Positions 1 through 5,791 of a stretch of DNA of 5,913 nucleotides are shown here, in pieces. A model generated the notes under the pieces. That model was not told where the DNA came from and ran no database searches. It was given only the letters and a program-made list of their open reading frames with translations. Both the position numbers and the translations under genes were made by a program. Source of the stretch: Gammaproteobacteria bacterium (GTDB lineage Bacteria > Pseudomonadota > Gammaproteobacteria > Pseudomonadales > Azotimanducaceae_A); contig JAPPKV010000165.1 in NCBI GenBank assembly GCA_028819775.1, positions 1 to 5,913 of the forward strand, read 5' to 3'. Numbering within the stretch: position 1 is the first letter of the stretch; each line of letters starts with the position of its first letter.

Positions 1-3000
1 GTCCCTGCCCATCTGCGTCAGTTCGTTGTCGAACGGTCGTTTCTGAGCGGGGGGGAAGGGCACGCTCAACAGGTAGGTGGCCAAGGCGTCGCGGTCTGCC
101 GCATCTAGTAGTCCCGCCTTGCCTTCGTCGTTGGTGTGCGGACAGCCGCCTGAACTCACGTCGCACATTGTCGTTGCCAGCGAGCCGTCCACGAGAAAGC
201 GCGTGCAGGACTCCGGATCGTCCTCGCTGCAATTCGGGTCCACCGGTGCGTCAATCGAGGCGGTGTTGATGCCGCCGTAGGGATCGCCGGGGATGCCATC
301 CCAATGGTAGGGCTGGGTGTCACGCAGCCCCTTCGCGGGCATGGTCAGACGGGGCGGCACTTGGTCGATGCAACCTTCCTGTCCCTCGCAGGGCGGCGTC
401 TGGAGAATCCAGATCAACTGGTCGGTGTGGTTGTCCGGGTGACACGACTCGCAGGAGAACGTACCCGTCGTGGAGGCGTGGGCGTCGTTGAACGCCATCC
501 GTCCCTGTTTGACGACGGGGTGGGTGGGGTCTTCGAGTGCGATGGTCTCGGCCACGGTGGGCATGTCCGGCGAGGACAGGTCAACCGCCGAGACGGAATT
601 GGCCACGGCGTTCAGCACCCAGGCACCGATGGGTTTGCCCTCGGCATCCGAGACCAAGGCGACCCCTCGGGGAACGTTCTCGACATCAACGCTTCCGAGC
701 ACGTCGCCCGTCTCGGCATCGACGGTGAAGAGCTTGTCGGTTCCCGCAGCCGTGACCACCAGCGTGGCGTCGTTGTCGCTGATCTGAATGCCGAACGGCG
801 TCGCCAGGGCATCGTCCGGCTCGGGATGATCCGGCGGCAACGGTTCGAGATCGAAGCGGACCGGCTCTTCGCAGCCCGAGTCGGCGCCGCAGTCGACGCG
901 GGTGATCTGGTTCAGGAACGCGCGGTTTTCCATCTCGGCCATGCCGTGACCCCGGGTGCCGGCGAGGCCGTTGGCCGTGTTGCGTGCGTCGGTTTGCGCG
1001 ACGTAGACCCGCCCGCGGCTGTCCACGGTCATGCCGTAGAGCAGTGTGCCGACTCCGTCCACGACGGTTAGGAGTTCGTCCGTCGTGGTGTCGAACACGA
1101 AGAGGTCCCGGTCGGGCACATCGGGGTCCTCGGCGATGTCGGCTTGGTAGCCGAGCGACAGCACATTGTTGGTGGTGAAGACGTGCTGGACGGCGTCGAA
1201 GGTGCAGCCGTCCTCGCCGATCTCGCCCTCGAAGCATCCGGAGAGTTGGCTCTTGTTGCCGGACTCGAAAGCAACCACATAGAGCCGATCGCCGCGCACC
1301 GCGATCGCCCGGGGATCCTGGGCCCGGATTCCGAGACGTCTGCCCACGCGCCGCGGTGCCACGTCAACTACCGCGATCTCGTTGGCTGGACCGAGCGCCA
1401 CGTAGGCTTTCTCGTTGCCGGCGAAGGCGATGCCGACAGGTTCGTCGAAATCGGTGGAGAGATTGAGGGCATCGACGGCCTGGATGGTCGCGACGACGTT
1501 CTGGAACGTCGGGCTGGTGGAATCCGTGTCTATGACGCTCACGGTGTCCGAGACATGGTTGGCGACCCACACCTCCAGGCCGTCCGGCCGCGGCACGACG
1601 CTGACGGGATCGATGCCCACGTTGATCCGGTTGACGACGGCATACGTTCGGGCATCGATGACGTCCACGGTGTCGCTCGGCGTGTTGGCCACGTAGACGA
1701 AGTCGCCGAGAGCCGCGATGGGTTTGGAGTGGGGGCTCGCGAACACGGGGTGGCCGATCCCGTCCGGGACGGGCGATCGAATGGCTTCCACCGGGCGTGT
1801 TGCGCGACGCAGTTCGCCTTGGAGAAGGACTAGGAAGCGCTCGAGGGCGACGTATTGCTCGGAGTCCTGTGCGAACCGTCTGCCGCCACCGTGGCCGCTG
1901 ACGTTGGCGATCTTGTGCAGCACATAGTCGCGGTCCACGTCGCCGAGCAGGTTCTCGAACTGTGCAAGGTTCTTGGCTAGGTGATCCGGGTCCGAGTCGT
2001 CGACAAACACGAGTCGCGTGTGGCTGGATCTCCCGCCCTCGGTATGGCAGCCGATGCAGACGCCTTGTACGACGGACTCGGAAACGGTCTCGACGAACAC
2101 GTCCTCCGCCGTGTCCGGGAAGGTCGCGCCGCGACTTGGCACCGTCGACAGGTTGGTGAGATGGCCGGTCGGCGTCGCCAGCAGGCTCATGGCGATGATC
2201 GGCTGCTCCGATTCGACGACCAGTTGCCACTTGCCGCGACCATCGCCAAGTCCCAAGTCCTCCAGCTCCTCGGCGTCTAGGGATCGGCTTCCGCCAGGGG
2301 GCACGTCGATCTGCACCAGGTAGTCGGAATACTCGCCGCCATCGTCGATGCCGGTGATGTCCACCGCCGCAGTCTCGGCACCGGGATTGACGAGGCGCAG
2401 CCAGCTCAACTGATTTGTGTTGGTGCCCGGGTTGAAAACCGCTACCCGGTGCCGGTTCTCTGCGGTCGGTGCCGTGTCGTGCATGGCGGTCAGGAATCCG
2501 TCCGGGGTGCGGACGTACGCCAACACCTCGATGTCGAGATCGCTGGTGAGTTCCAGGCGCCAATCGCCCTCGCCCGGGCCGGTGCCGGCGAGACCCTTGG
2601 CCTCGTTGCCAGCCTCCAAGTCCTTCGAGTTGAAATGGAGGGTCTCATTGGCGTCGATGGCGAGTGTGAGGATCTCGTACTCCCTACCGTCGTCGTCGAA
2701 GGACGCTATGGCCACTTCGCCCGCCGTGGTCCCGCGGTTGATCACCCGCACGAATCCCTGCGCGGCGCCGTCGATGTTGGGTGGGAACATCGGCACGGCA
2801 TGGATGTCCGAGTCGTTTCCGGGCGAGGTGGATAGATTGGTCAGATGGCCCGTCGGGCTCTGCAGCAGGCTCATCGCATGAACCGGCTGATCGGCGCTGA
2901 GGTCAAGCTGCCATTTGCCGTTTCCGGAACCCATTTGGCCGGTGAAGCCTTCGTCACCGTTCTCCAACTGCGCCGCCGAGACCGTTTTCGCGGTGCCAGC

Positions 3001-3648
3001 CGGCACGTCTAGCTGCACGTCTTCCGACCGGGTGCCGCCGTCGTCGATGCCGTAGACCGTCACCGTGGCGTCGGCATCCCCGGGATTGATCAATCGGAGG
3101 CGACTCACCTGGTTGACATTACGGCCTGGATTGAAGGTGGCCACCCGGTGTCCGTCGTCCGTTTCCGGCACCAGGTCGTGCATGGCGGTCAGGAAACCGT
3201 CCTCGGTGCGAATGTAGGCCAGCACCTCGATGTCGAGGTCGCTGGTTACGTCCAACCGCCAATCGCCTTCGCCGCTCCCCGTACTACCCGTCAAGCCCTT
3301 GTCCGGGTTGCCTCCCTCCAAGTCTCCCGAGTTGAAATGGACGGTCTCGCCGCCGCCGATGGACAGGGTCAGGGGGCCATGGACATTGCCGTCGTCGTCG
3401 ATGGCCTCGATGCTGACTTCACCGGATTCCTCGCCGTGATTGATGATCCGCACGAAGCCTTGGCGAACGGTGTCCGACACGGCGGGGAATAGCGGCACCA
3501 AGTGGTCTGCGGCATTCGCGGATACCATCGTCGACGCGGCTGCAAAGGCCATGCAGAGAGACATGCCGGCCCGGCGACGCCATTGCCAGGGGGAAGCCGG
3601 TTTGCCTTTCCACGGGGTTGTGGCCGACTGGTCGCGGCTGATCATCAT
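1..3648 (-). CDS. Exported multidomain protein: tandem repeats, c-type haem domain, YVTN beta-propeller, di-haem peroxidase-like region (C-terminus beyond left edge)
   Basis: A single frame stays open from ATG at 3648 to base 1 (1216 codons, no stop). Residues 1-46 look like a signal peptide: basic stretch RRR at 24-26, hydrophobic run, cleavage likely after SANA at 46. Residues 51-274 and 285-502 are two copies of a beta-rich repeat. A c-type haem site CIGCH lies at 531-535, followed by H578 and the GHGGG turn with H586, as in small cytochrome-like domains. About 640-1060 reads as a beta-propeller, with blade strands VYVAN (651-655) and VWVAN (693-697) 42 residues apart. CESCH at 1066-1070 and PYHWDG at 1113-1118 resemble MauG/CcpA-type di-haem proteins. 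The end, LTQMGRD, normally precedes another haem segment. AAGGAGGG at 3658-3651 fits the second ATG (3645) slightly better. Role inferred: periplasmic or surface redox or electron-transfer protein; substrate unknown. Confidence 0.9.
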   Translation of the reverse strand, partial: MMISRDQSATTPWKGKPASPWQWRRRAGMSLCMAFAAASTMVSANAADHLVPLFPAVSDTVRQGFVRIINHGEESGEVSIEAIDDDGNVHGPLTLSIGGGETVHFNSGDLEGGNPDKGLTGSTGSGEGDWRLDVTSDLDIEVLAYIRTEDGFLTAMHDLVPETDDGHRVATFNPGRNVNQVSRLRLINPGDADATVTVYGIDDGGTRSEDVQLDVPAGTAKTVSAAQLENGDEGFTGQMGSGNGKWQLDLSADQPVHAMSLLQSPTGHLTNLSTSPGNDSDIHAVPMFPPNIDGAAQGFVRVINRGTTAGEVAIASFDDDGREYEILTLAIDANETLHFNSKDLEAGNEAKGLAGTGPGEGDWRLELTSDLDIEVLAYVRTPDGFLTAMHDTAPTAENRHRVAVFNPGTNTNQLSWLRLVNPGAETAAVDITGIDDGGEYSDYLVQIDVPPGGSRSLDAEELEDLGLGDGRGKWQLVVESEQPIIAMSLLATPTGHLTNLSTVPSRGATFPDTAEDVFVETVSESVVQGVCIGCHTEGGRSSHTRLVFVDDSDPDHLAKNLAQFENLLGDVDRDYVLHKIANVSGHGGGRRFAQDSEQYVALERFLVLLQGELRRATRPVEAIRSPVPDGIGHPVFASPHSKPIAALGDFVYVANTPSDTVDVIDARTYAVVNRINVGIDPVSVVPRPDGLEVWVANHVSDTVSVIDTDSTSPTFQNVVATIQAVDALNLSTDFDEPVGIAFAGNEKAYVALGPANEIAVVDVAPRRVGRRLGIRAQDPRAIAVRGDRLYVVAFESGNKSQLSGCFEGEIGEDGCTFDAVQHVFTTNNVLSLGYQADIAEDPDVPDRDLFVFDTTTDELLTVVDGVGTLLYGMTVDSRGRVYVAQTDARNTANGLAGTRGHGMAEMENRAFLNQITRVDCGADSGCEEPVRFDLEPLPPDHPEPDDALATPFGIQISDNDATLVVTAAGTDKLFTVDAETGDVLGSVDVENVPRGVALVSDAEGKPIGAWVLNAVANSVSAVDLSSPDMPTVAETIALEDPTHPVVKQGRMAFNDAHASTTGTFSCESCHPDNHTDQLIWILQTPPCEGQEGCIDQVPPRLTMPAKGLRDTQPYHWDGIPGDPYGGINTASIDAPVDPNCSEDDPESCTRFLVDGSLATTMCDVSSGGCPHTNDEGKAGLLDAADRDALATYLLSVPFPPAQKRPFDNELTQMGRD
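2143..2796 (-). repeat. Tandem protein repeat, copy B (residues 285-502)
   Basis: Second copy, running from VPMFP to HLTNLST and separated from copy A by a ten-residue linker rich in Ser, Asp and Gly. It is 218 residues against 224 in copy A, so there are small indels. The DNA is also visibly similar, for example in the stretch coding for DLDIEVLAY and DGFLTAMHD. This points to duplication inside the gene rather than convergence. Confidence 0.85.
2827..3498 (-). repeat. Tandem protein repeat, copy A (residues 51-274)
   Basis: First copy of the N-terminal repeat of the large exported protein, running from VPLFP to HLTNLST. It matches copy B along its length, with shared blocks HFNS-DLE, GEGDWRL, TSDLDIEVLAY, DGFLTAMHD, FNPG-N-NQ, GKWQL and SPTGHLTNLST-like. 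It also contains an internal half-repeat: GFVRIIN...IDDDG...GDWRLDVTSDLDIEVLAYIRT is echoed by SRLRLIN...IDDGG...GKWQLDLSADQPVHAMSLL. Each copy is therefore two modules of about 110 residues, giving four modules in the protein. An all-beta immunoglobulin-like or adhesive fold is inferred. Confidence 0.85.
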
Positions 3649-3650
3649 CT

Positions 3651-3658
3651 CCCTCCTT
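3651..3658 (-). promoter_or_regulatory. Strong Shine-Dalgarno of the large exported protein gene
   Basis: AAGGAGGG on the minus strand lies just upstream of two adjacent ATG codons. It leaves only 2 bases to the ATG at 3648 but 5 to the ATG at 3645, so initiation at the second ATG is at least as likely. The site directly follows a 7-bp hairpin at 3661-3677, which could influence its accessibility. Confidence 0.75.
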
Positions 3659-3660
3659 GC

Positions 3661-3677
3661 GACCTGTTTGACAGGTC
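3661..3677 (-). promoter_or_regulatory. Perfect 17-base dyad beside the ribosome binding site
   Basis: GACCTGT-TTG-ACAGGTC: two perfect 7-base arms around a 3-base centre, ending three bases before the Shine-Dalgarno of the large exported protein gene. As RNA it forms a 7-bp hairpin. As DNA it is a possible operator of the TGT-N3-ACA kind used by some GntR-family regulators. The sequence does not decide between these. The centre spacing does not fit LexA (CTGT-N8-ACAG) or lux-box consensus sites. Confidence 0.5.
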
Positions 3678-3680
3678 ACC

Positions 3681-3739
3681 GAGACGGGCGATCACGGGAC
3701 TCCGGAAACCCTCCCTTGCCGTGGCGTCGGACCCGTCTC
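3681..3739 (-). ncRNA. Candidate structured 5' leader: nested 8-bp and 5-bp stems
   Basis: Read on the minus strand, GAGACGGG (3739-3732) is perfectly complementary to CCCGTCTC (3688-3681). Nested inside, CACGG (3723-3719) is complementary to CCGTG (3697-3693), leaving a 21-base purine-rich apical region. Together with the hairpin at 3741-3754 upstream and the one at 3661-3677 downstream, nearly the whole leader can be paired. It resembles a cis-regulatory RNA in layout, but I do not recognise a known riboswitch consensus. A DNA-level or repeat-element origin remains possible. Confidence 0.4.
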
Positions 3740-3740
3740 A

Positions 3741-3754
3741 CGCAGTTCGCTGCG
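3741..3754 (-). other. Small hairpin in the leader
   Basis: CGCAG-CGAA-CTGCG on the minus strand is a perfect 5-bp stem with a 4-base loop. It lies immediately upstream of the nested stems of the leader and downstream of the candidate transcription start. Confidence 0.45.
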
Positions 3755-3769
3755 CGATGTCAACCCTCG

Positions 3770-3797
3770 ATTATTTCCCCTTGGGGCGGAAATGCAA
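3770..3797 (-). promoter_or_regulatory. Candidate sigma-70 promoter for the large exported protein gene
   Basis: On the minus strand, TTGCAT (3797-3792) and AATAAT (3775-3770) are separated by 16 bases. The -10 hexamer matches TATAAT at five of six positions; the -35 matches only at its TTG. The start would fall near 3763, giving a leader of about 115 bases that contains all the hairpins seen before the start codon. An alternative -35, TTGACA at 3763-3758, has no good -10 downstream, so this pair was preferred. The TATAAT-like box in GC-rich sequence is the main support. Confidence 0.35.
3773..3793. promoter_or_regulatory. 21-base dyad overlapping the candidate promoter
   Basis: ATTTCC (3773-3778) and GGAAAT (3788-3793) are perfect inverted arms, with CCCC-TT-GGGG in the centre (3777-3786). 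It lies about 45 bases past the stop of the crotonase pair and spans the space between the candidate -35 and -10. It could be an operator or a weak terminator hairpin for the crotonase transcript. There is no T-run after it, so an intrinsic terminator is poorly supported. Confidence 0.3.
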
Positions 3798-3838
3798 CCC
3801 CGACAGAATCTCGACGACCACGAGATAGCCTGGAGCGG

Positions 3839-4561
3839 TTAGGGGGTGAAGGCGAGAGCGTTTTCGAAGTCGAGGTCCACCGCCGCCAGTATGCGTGCCT
3901 TCGTCTGCGCGTAGGCCTGTGGATCCAGACTCGCCAACTCGTCAAGAAACGGTTTTGCGACGAGGCGCAGGTCGGCACCGGGCGGATAAACCCGGTGAAC
4001 CAGGCCGCGGGCTGCGGCGGTTGGGCCGTCCATCGTTTCGCCCAGGTAGGCGATCGGGGCAACGACCGATTGGTTGACCAGTCGGGGCAGCTTGTACGAC
4101 CAGCCTTCCGCCGCCCAGAGTGCCCGGTGGATGCGCGGATCCCCGTAGTTCACGTCCTCGGTGGCGAGTCTGAAGTCGCAGGACAGGCTGTAGTCGTAGC
4201 CGGAACCCAGGGAGTGGCCGTGCAGAAGCACCACGGTCGGCTTGGGACAGGCGCGAAGCACGGCGGCGGATTCGAGCAGGAACGCCGGGCCGGTGCCGAG
4301 GTCGAGATCCACCCGACGACCGAGCATGGGGTCCTCGCCCTCCGGCGAACCTGCAGTCAGGTCGTCCCCTGCACAGAACGCGCGTCCTTCGCCCGACAGC
4401 ACCAGGACTCGCACGGAATCGTCGTCGCCAGCGGCCTCGACGGCGCCCTTGATGCGCACATGCTGGTCGAGGTCGAGGGCGTTGAGCTTCTGCGGCCGGT
4501 TTAGGATCAGGTGGCGAACCGGTCCCTCGTCCCGGATGACCAACGCCGTGCCGTCGCTCAT
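3839..4561 (-). CDS. Crotonase-superfamily (enoyl-CoA hydratase/isomerase-like) protein, short C-terminus
   Basis: This 240-residue protein has the crotonase fold signature. LNRPQKLNALD (19-30) is the classic N-terminal motif, FCAGDDL (62-68) forms the first oxyanion-hole strand, and HGHSLGSGYDYSLSCDFRLA (114-133) the second. Such enzymes stabilise an acyl-CoA thioester enolate in the cytoplasm. Where classical hydratases carry two catalytic glutamates (rat E144 and E164), this protein has D123 and R143 (YGDPRI). It may therefore catalyse another reaction, such as isomerisation or hydrolysis, rather than ordinary beta-oxidation hydration. It ends at ...DFENALAFTP, so the usual C-terminal EDxxEGxxAFxExRxPxF helices are missing; family members are often near 255-265 residues. 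Its ATG overlaps the stop of the upstream paralogue by ATGA, which suggests translational coupling; only a weak AAGGG lies 3 bases upstream. Confidence 0.88.
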   Translation of the reverse strand: MSDGTALVIRDEGPVRHLILNRPQKLNALDLDQHVRIKGAVEAAGDDDSVRVLVLSGEGRAFCAGDDLTAGSPEGEDPMLGRRVDLDLGTGPAFLLESAAVLRACPKPTVVLLHGHSLGSGYDYSLSCDFRLATEDVNYGDPRIHRALWAAEGWSYKLPRLVNQSVVAPIAYLGETMDGPTAAARGLVHRVYPPGADLRLVAKPFLDELASLDPQAYAQTKARILAAVDLDFENALAFTP

Positions 4562-5322
4562 CGGCCCTTGAACTCCGGCGGCCGGCGCTCTCGCCAGGCT
4601 CTCATTCCCTCCAGCCGGTCCTCGATGACGTGGGTCTGGCGGACGCCGAGGGAATGCACCATGGCGGCGTCGAAGGGCAGGTCGAGTTGGGGCAGCACCT
4701 GGAGCTTGTGGACCTCCCAGGCGCGCGTCGGCAGTTTCGCGATTTCCTCGGCGAATTCGAGTGCCCGGGCGTCGAACGACTCGGCATCCACGACTTCGTG
4801 AACGAGGTGGATCCGTTTCGCCTCCTCGGCGGTAAGGATCTCGCCCAGCAGCAGGATCCGCATCGCCTGGGACTGGCCGATGAGCTTCGGCAGCAGGTAG
4901 GCGATGCCCGTCGCGGCAGCGCGGCCTTGGCGAATGCGCGGGTCGCCGATTCGCGCCGCCGCCGACGCGAGGCGGATGTCGCAGACGCACGCCAGATCGA
5001 ACGCGAGTCCCAGGACCTCGCCGTGCATCAGCGCCAGCGTCGGCTTCATGAATGCCCGTAGCGCCTTGATCGCATCCTGTTCCGGCAATGGCCCGGGACC
5101 GTGGGAACCCTTCGGATGCCGATGCGCGAGCCGCGCCGGCCACTCGCCCATGTTCGTCCAGTCGTCGCCCGCGCTGCGGCAGTCCAGCACCAGCGCGCGG
5201 ATGCTGGAATCCCTGGCCGCCTCGTTCACCGCATCGCGCAGGTTCTCGAGCGCGGCGAAGTCGATCGACCGCCCCTCGAAGCTGATCCTGGTCACCGGTC
5301 CGGTGGTGCGAATGTCGAGCAT
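4558..5322 (-). CDS. Crotonase-superfamily (enoyl-CoA hydratase/isomerase-like) protein
   Basis: This 254-residue protein is the first gene of a two-gene unit with the downstream paralogue. The first oxyanion-hole segment is SAGDDW (50-55) and the second is HGEVLGLAFDLACVCDIRLA (100-119). GDPRI follows at 126-130. The C-terminus is canonical: IEDRLEGMRAWRERRPPEFKG. Positions corresponding to the hydratase glutamates hold D109 and R129, the same substitutions as in its neighbour, so a non-classical CoA reaction is likely. The N-terminus (MLDIRTTGPVTRISFEGRS) lacks the usual LNRPxxxNAL motif. I chose ATG at 5322 because GAAGGGA lies about 6 bases upstream. An in-frame TTG at 5340 would add six residues (LAKGRR) but has no visible ribosome binding site. 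Substrate cannot be named from sequence. Confidence 0.88.
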   Translation of the reverse strand: MLDIRTTGPVTRISFEGRSIDFAALENLRDAVNEAARDSSIRALVLDCRSAGDDWTNMGEWPARLAHRHPKGSHGPGPLPEQDAIKALRAFMKPTLALMHGEVLGLAFDLACVCDIRLASAAARIGDPRIRQGRAAATGIAYLLPKLIGQSQAMRILLLGEILTAEEAKRIHLVHEVVDAESFDARALEFAEEIAKLPTRAWEVHKLQVLPQLDLPFDAAMVHSLGVRQTHVIEDRLEGMRAWRERRPPEFKGR

Positions 5323-5351
5323 CCTTCTTCCCTTCGCCAATGTCCGTGGGC

Positions 5352-5357
5352 ATGATA
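5352..5357 (-). promoter_or_regulatory. Candidate -10 box for the crotonase pair
   Basis: TATCAT on the minus strand (5357-5352) matches TATAAT at five of six positions and would place a start about 23 bases before the ATG at 5322. No convincing -35 hexamer is found at the right distance. It lies in the 45-base gap between divergent genes, which leaves the lipoprotein promoter either in this gap or inside the crotonase gene. Confidence 0.3.
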
Positions 5358-5367
5358 CGGGAGTCGC

Positions 5368-5769
5368 ATGATGTCGACGGAGGCCGAATTGCGTCGTTGC
5401 TTCGTGGTCTTACTCCTCGGGGTCCTGGCGGGCTGCGCGACCGCCAAGCGCGGACCCACGGAGACCTTCGAGATCCGCTCTTCTCCCGCCGGTGCGTCGG
5501 TCACGTCGTCCAGCGGCTGGGATTGCACCACGCCTTGCAGCGTCAGGGTCGCCCGGCGGGGTGACTTCGTGGTGACCGTGCAGAAGGACGGCTACGTCAC
5601 GCAGACGTTCACCATCAAGTCGGTGCCGATCCAGGGCGAGAAGAAAGGGCTCAAGGACCGTGTGGTCGTCGGGGAGACCGAATACATCGGTCGCGTCACC
5701 GATTGGGCCAGCGGTGCCAACCGCGAGCACGAACCGAACCCGCTAAAGGTCGAACTCGAGCACGAATAG
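5368..5769 (+). CDS. PEGA-domain outer-membrane lipoprotein
   Basis: This 133-residue protein starts with a lipoprotein signal: RR at 9-10, hydrophobic FVVLLLGVL, and lipobox LAGC with the lipidated Cys at 23. The next residue is Ala, not Asp, which favours outer-membrane sorting by the Lol pathway. Residues 33-85 form a PEGA-type domain: FEIRSSPAGASV, then WDCTTPCSVRV, then FVVTVQKDGY. C53 and C57 could form a disulphide. The end PNPLKVELE is typical of small gammaproteobacterial lipoproteins of this kind. Related proteins I recall have a glycine/alanine-rich hydrophobic segment before that tail; here it is replaced by a charged stretch (GEKKGLKDRVVVGETEYIGRV). The role is unknown; cell-envelope binding is inferred. 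CGGGAG at 5358-5363 serves either ATG (5368 or 5371), with better spacing to the second. It is divergent from the crotonase pair and convergent with htpX. Confidence 0.87.
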   Translation: MMSTEAELRRCFVVLLLGVLAGCATAKRGPTETFEIRSSPAGASVTSSSGWDCTTPCSVRVARRGDFVVTVQKDGYVTQTFTIKSVPIQGEKKGLKDRVVVGETEYIGRVTDWASGANREHEPNPLKVELEHE

Positions 5770-5770
5770 C

Positions 5771-5788
5771 TCCCGCCGACCGTCGGGA
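5771..5788. terminator. Weak hairpin between convergent genes
   Basis: TCCCG (5771-5775) and CGGGA (5784-5788) can pair in the 22-base gap between the lipoprotein and htpX stops. Two more base pairs are possible beyond one mismatch. There is no T-run on either strand, so a bidirectional terminator is only a possibility. Confidence 0.2.
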
Positions 5789-5791
5789 TTC

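Noticed and set aside
304..1833. Long plus-strand open frames (304-1071, 1144-1833) opposite the large minus-strand gene
   Set aside because: They read as Gly/Val/Arg/Asp-rich text with no domain. The minus strand in the same place encodes a continuous propeller and haem protein with recognisable motifs.
1364..2563. 399-residue minus-strand open frame
   Set aside because: Arg/Pro/His-rich out-of-frame reading of the same strand. The true frame, open from 3648 to 1, contains the repeats and the CIGCH motif.
2417..3492. Similar plus-strand open frames at 2417-2881 and 3148-3492 that resemble a duplicated gene
   Set aside because: They resemble each other only because they lie opposite the two tandem repeat copies of the minus-strand gene.
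3661..3677. LexA or lux-box operator
   Set aside because: The arms CTGT/ACAG are only 3 bases apart, whereas LexA needs 8 and lux boxes are 18-20 bases with a longer centre.
3681..3739. Cyclic-di-GMP (GEMM) riboswitch
   Set aside because: The conserved GGGCAAACC and GGGACGCAAAGC blocks are absent despite the stem-rich layout.
3440..4504. 354-residue plus-strand open frame crossing the intergenic region
   Set aside because: It overlaps three minus-strand features with strong motifs, has no ribosome binding site that I can see, and no recognisable domain.
3839..5353. 504-residue minus-strand open frame that looks like an N-terminal extension fused to the second crotonase
   Set aside because: Its first ~264 residues are a shifted, Arg-rich reading of the first crotonase gene. 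The real start is the ATG at 4561, overlapping the upstream stop.
5410..5730. 106-residue minus-strand open frame over the lipoprotein gene
   Set aside because: The plus strand there has a clear lipobox, PEGA motifs and a ribosome binding site. The minus reading has no motif.
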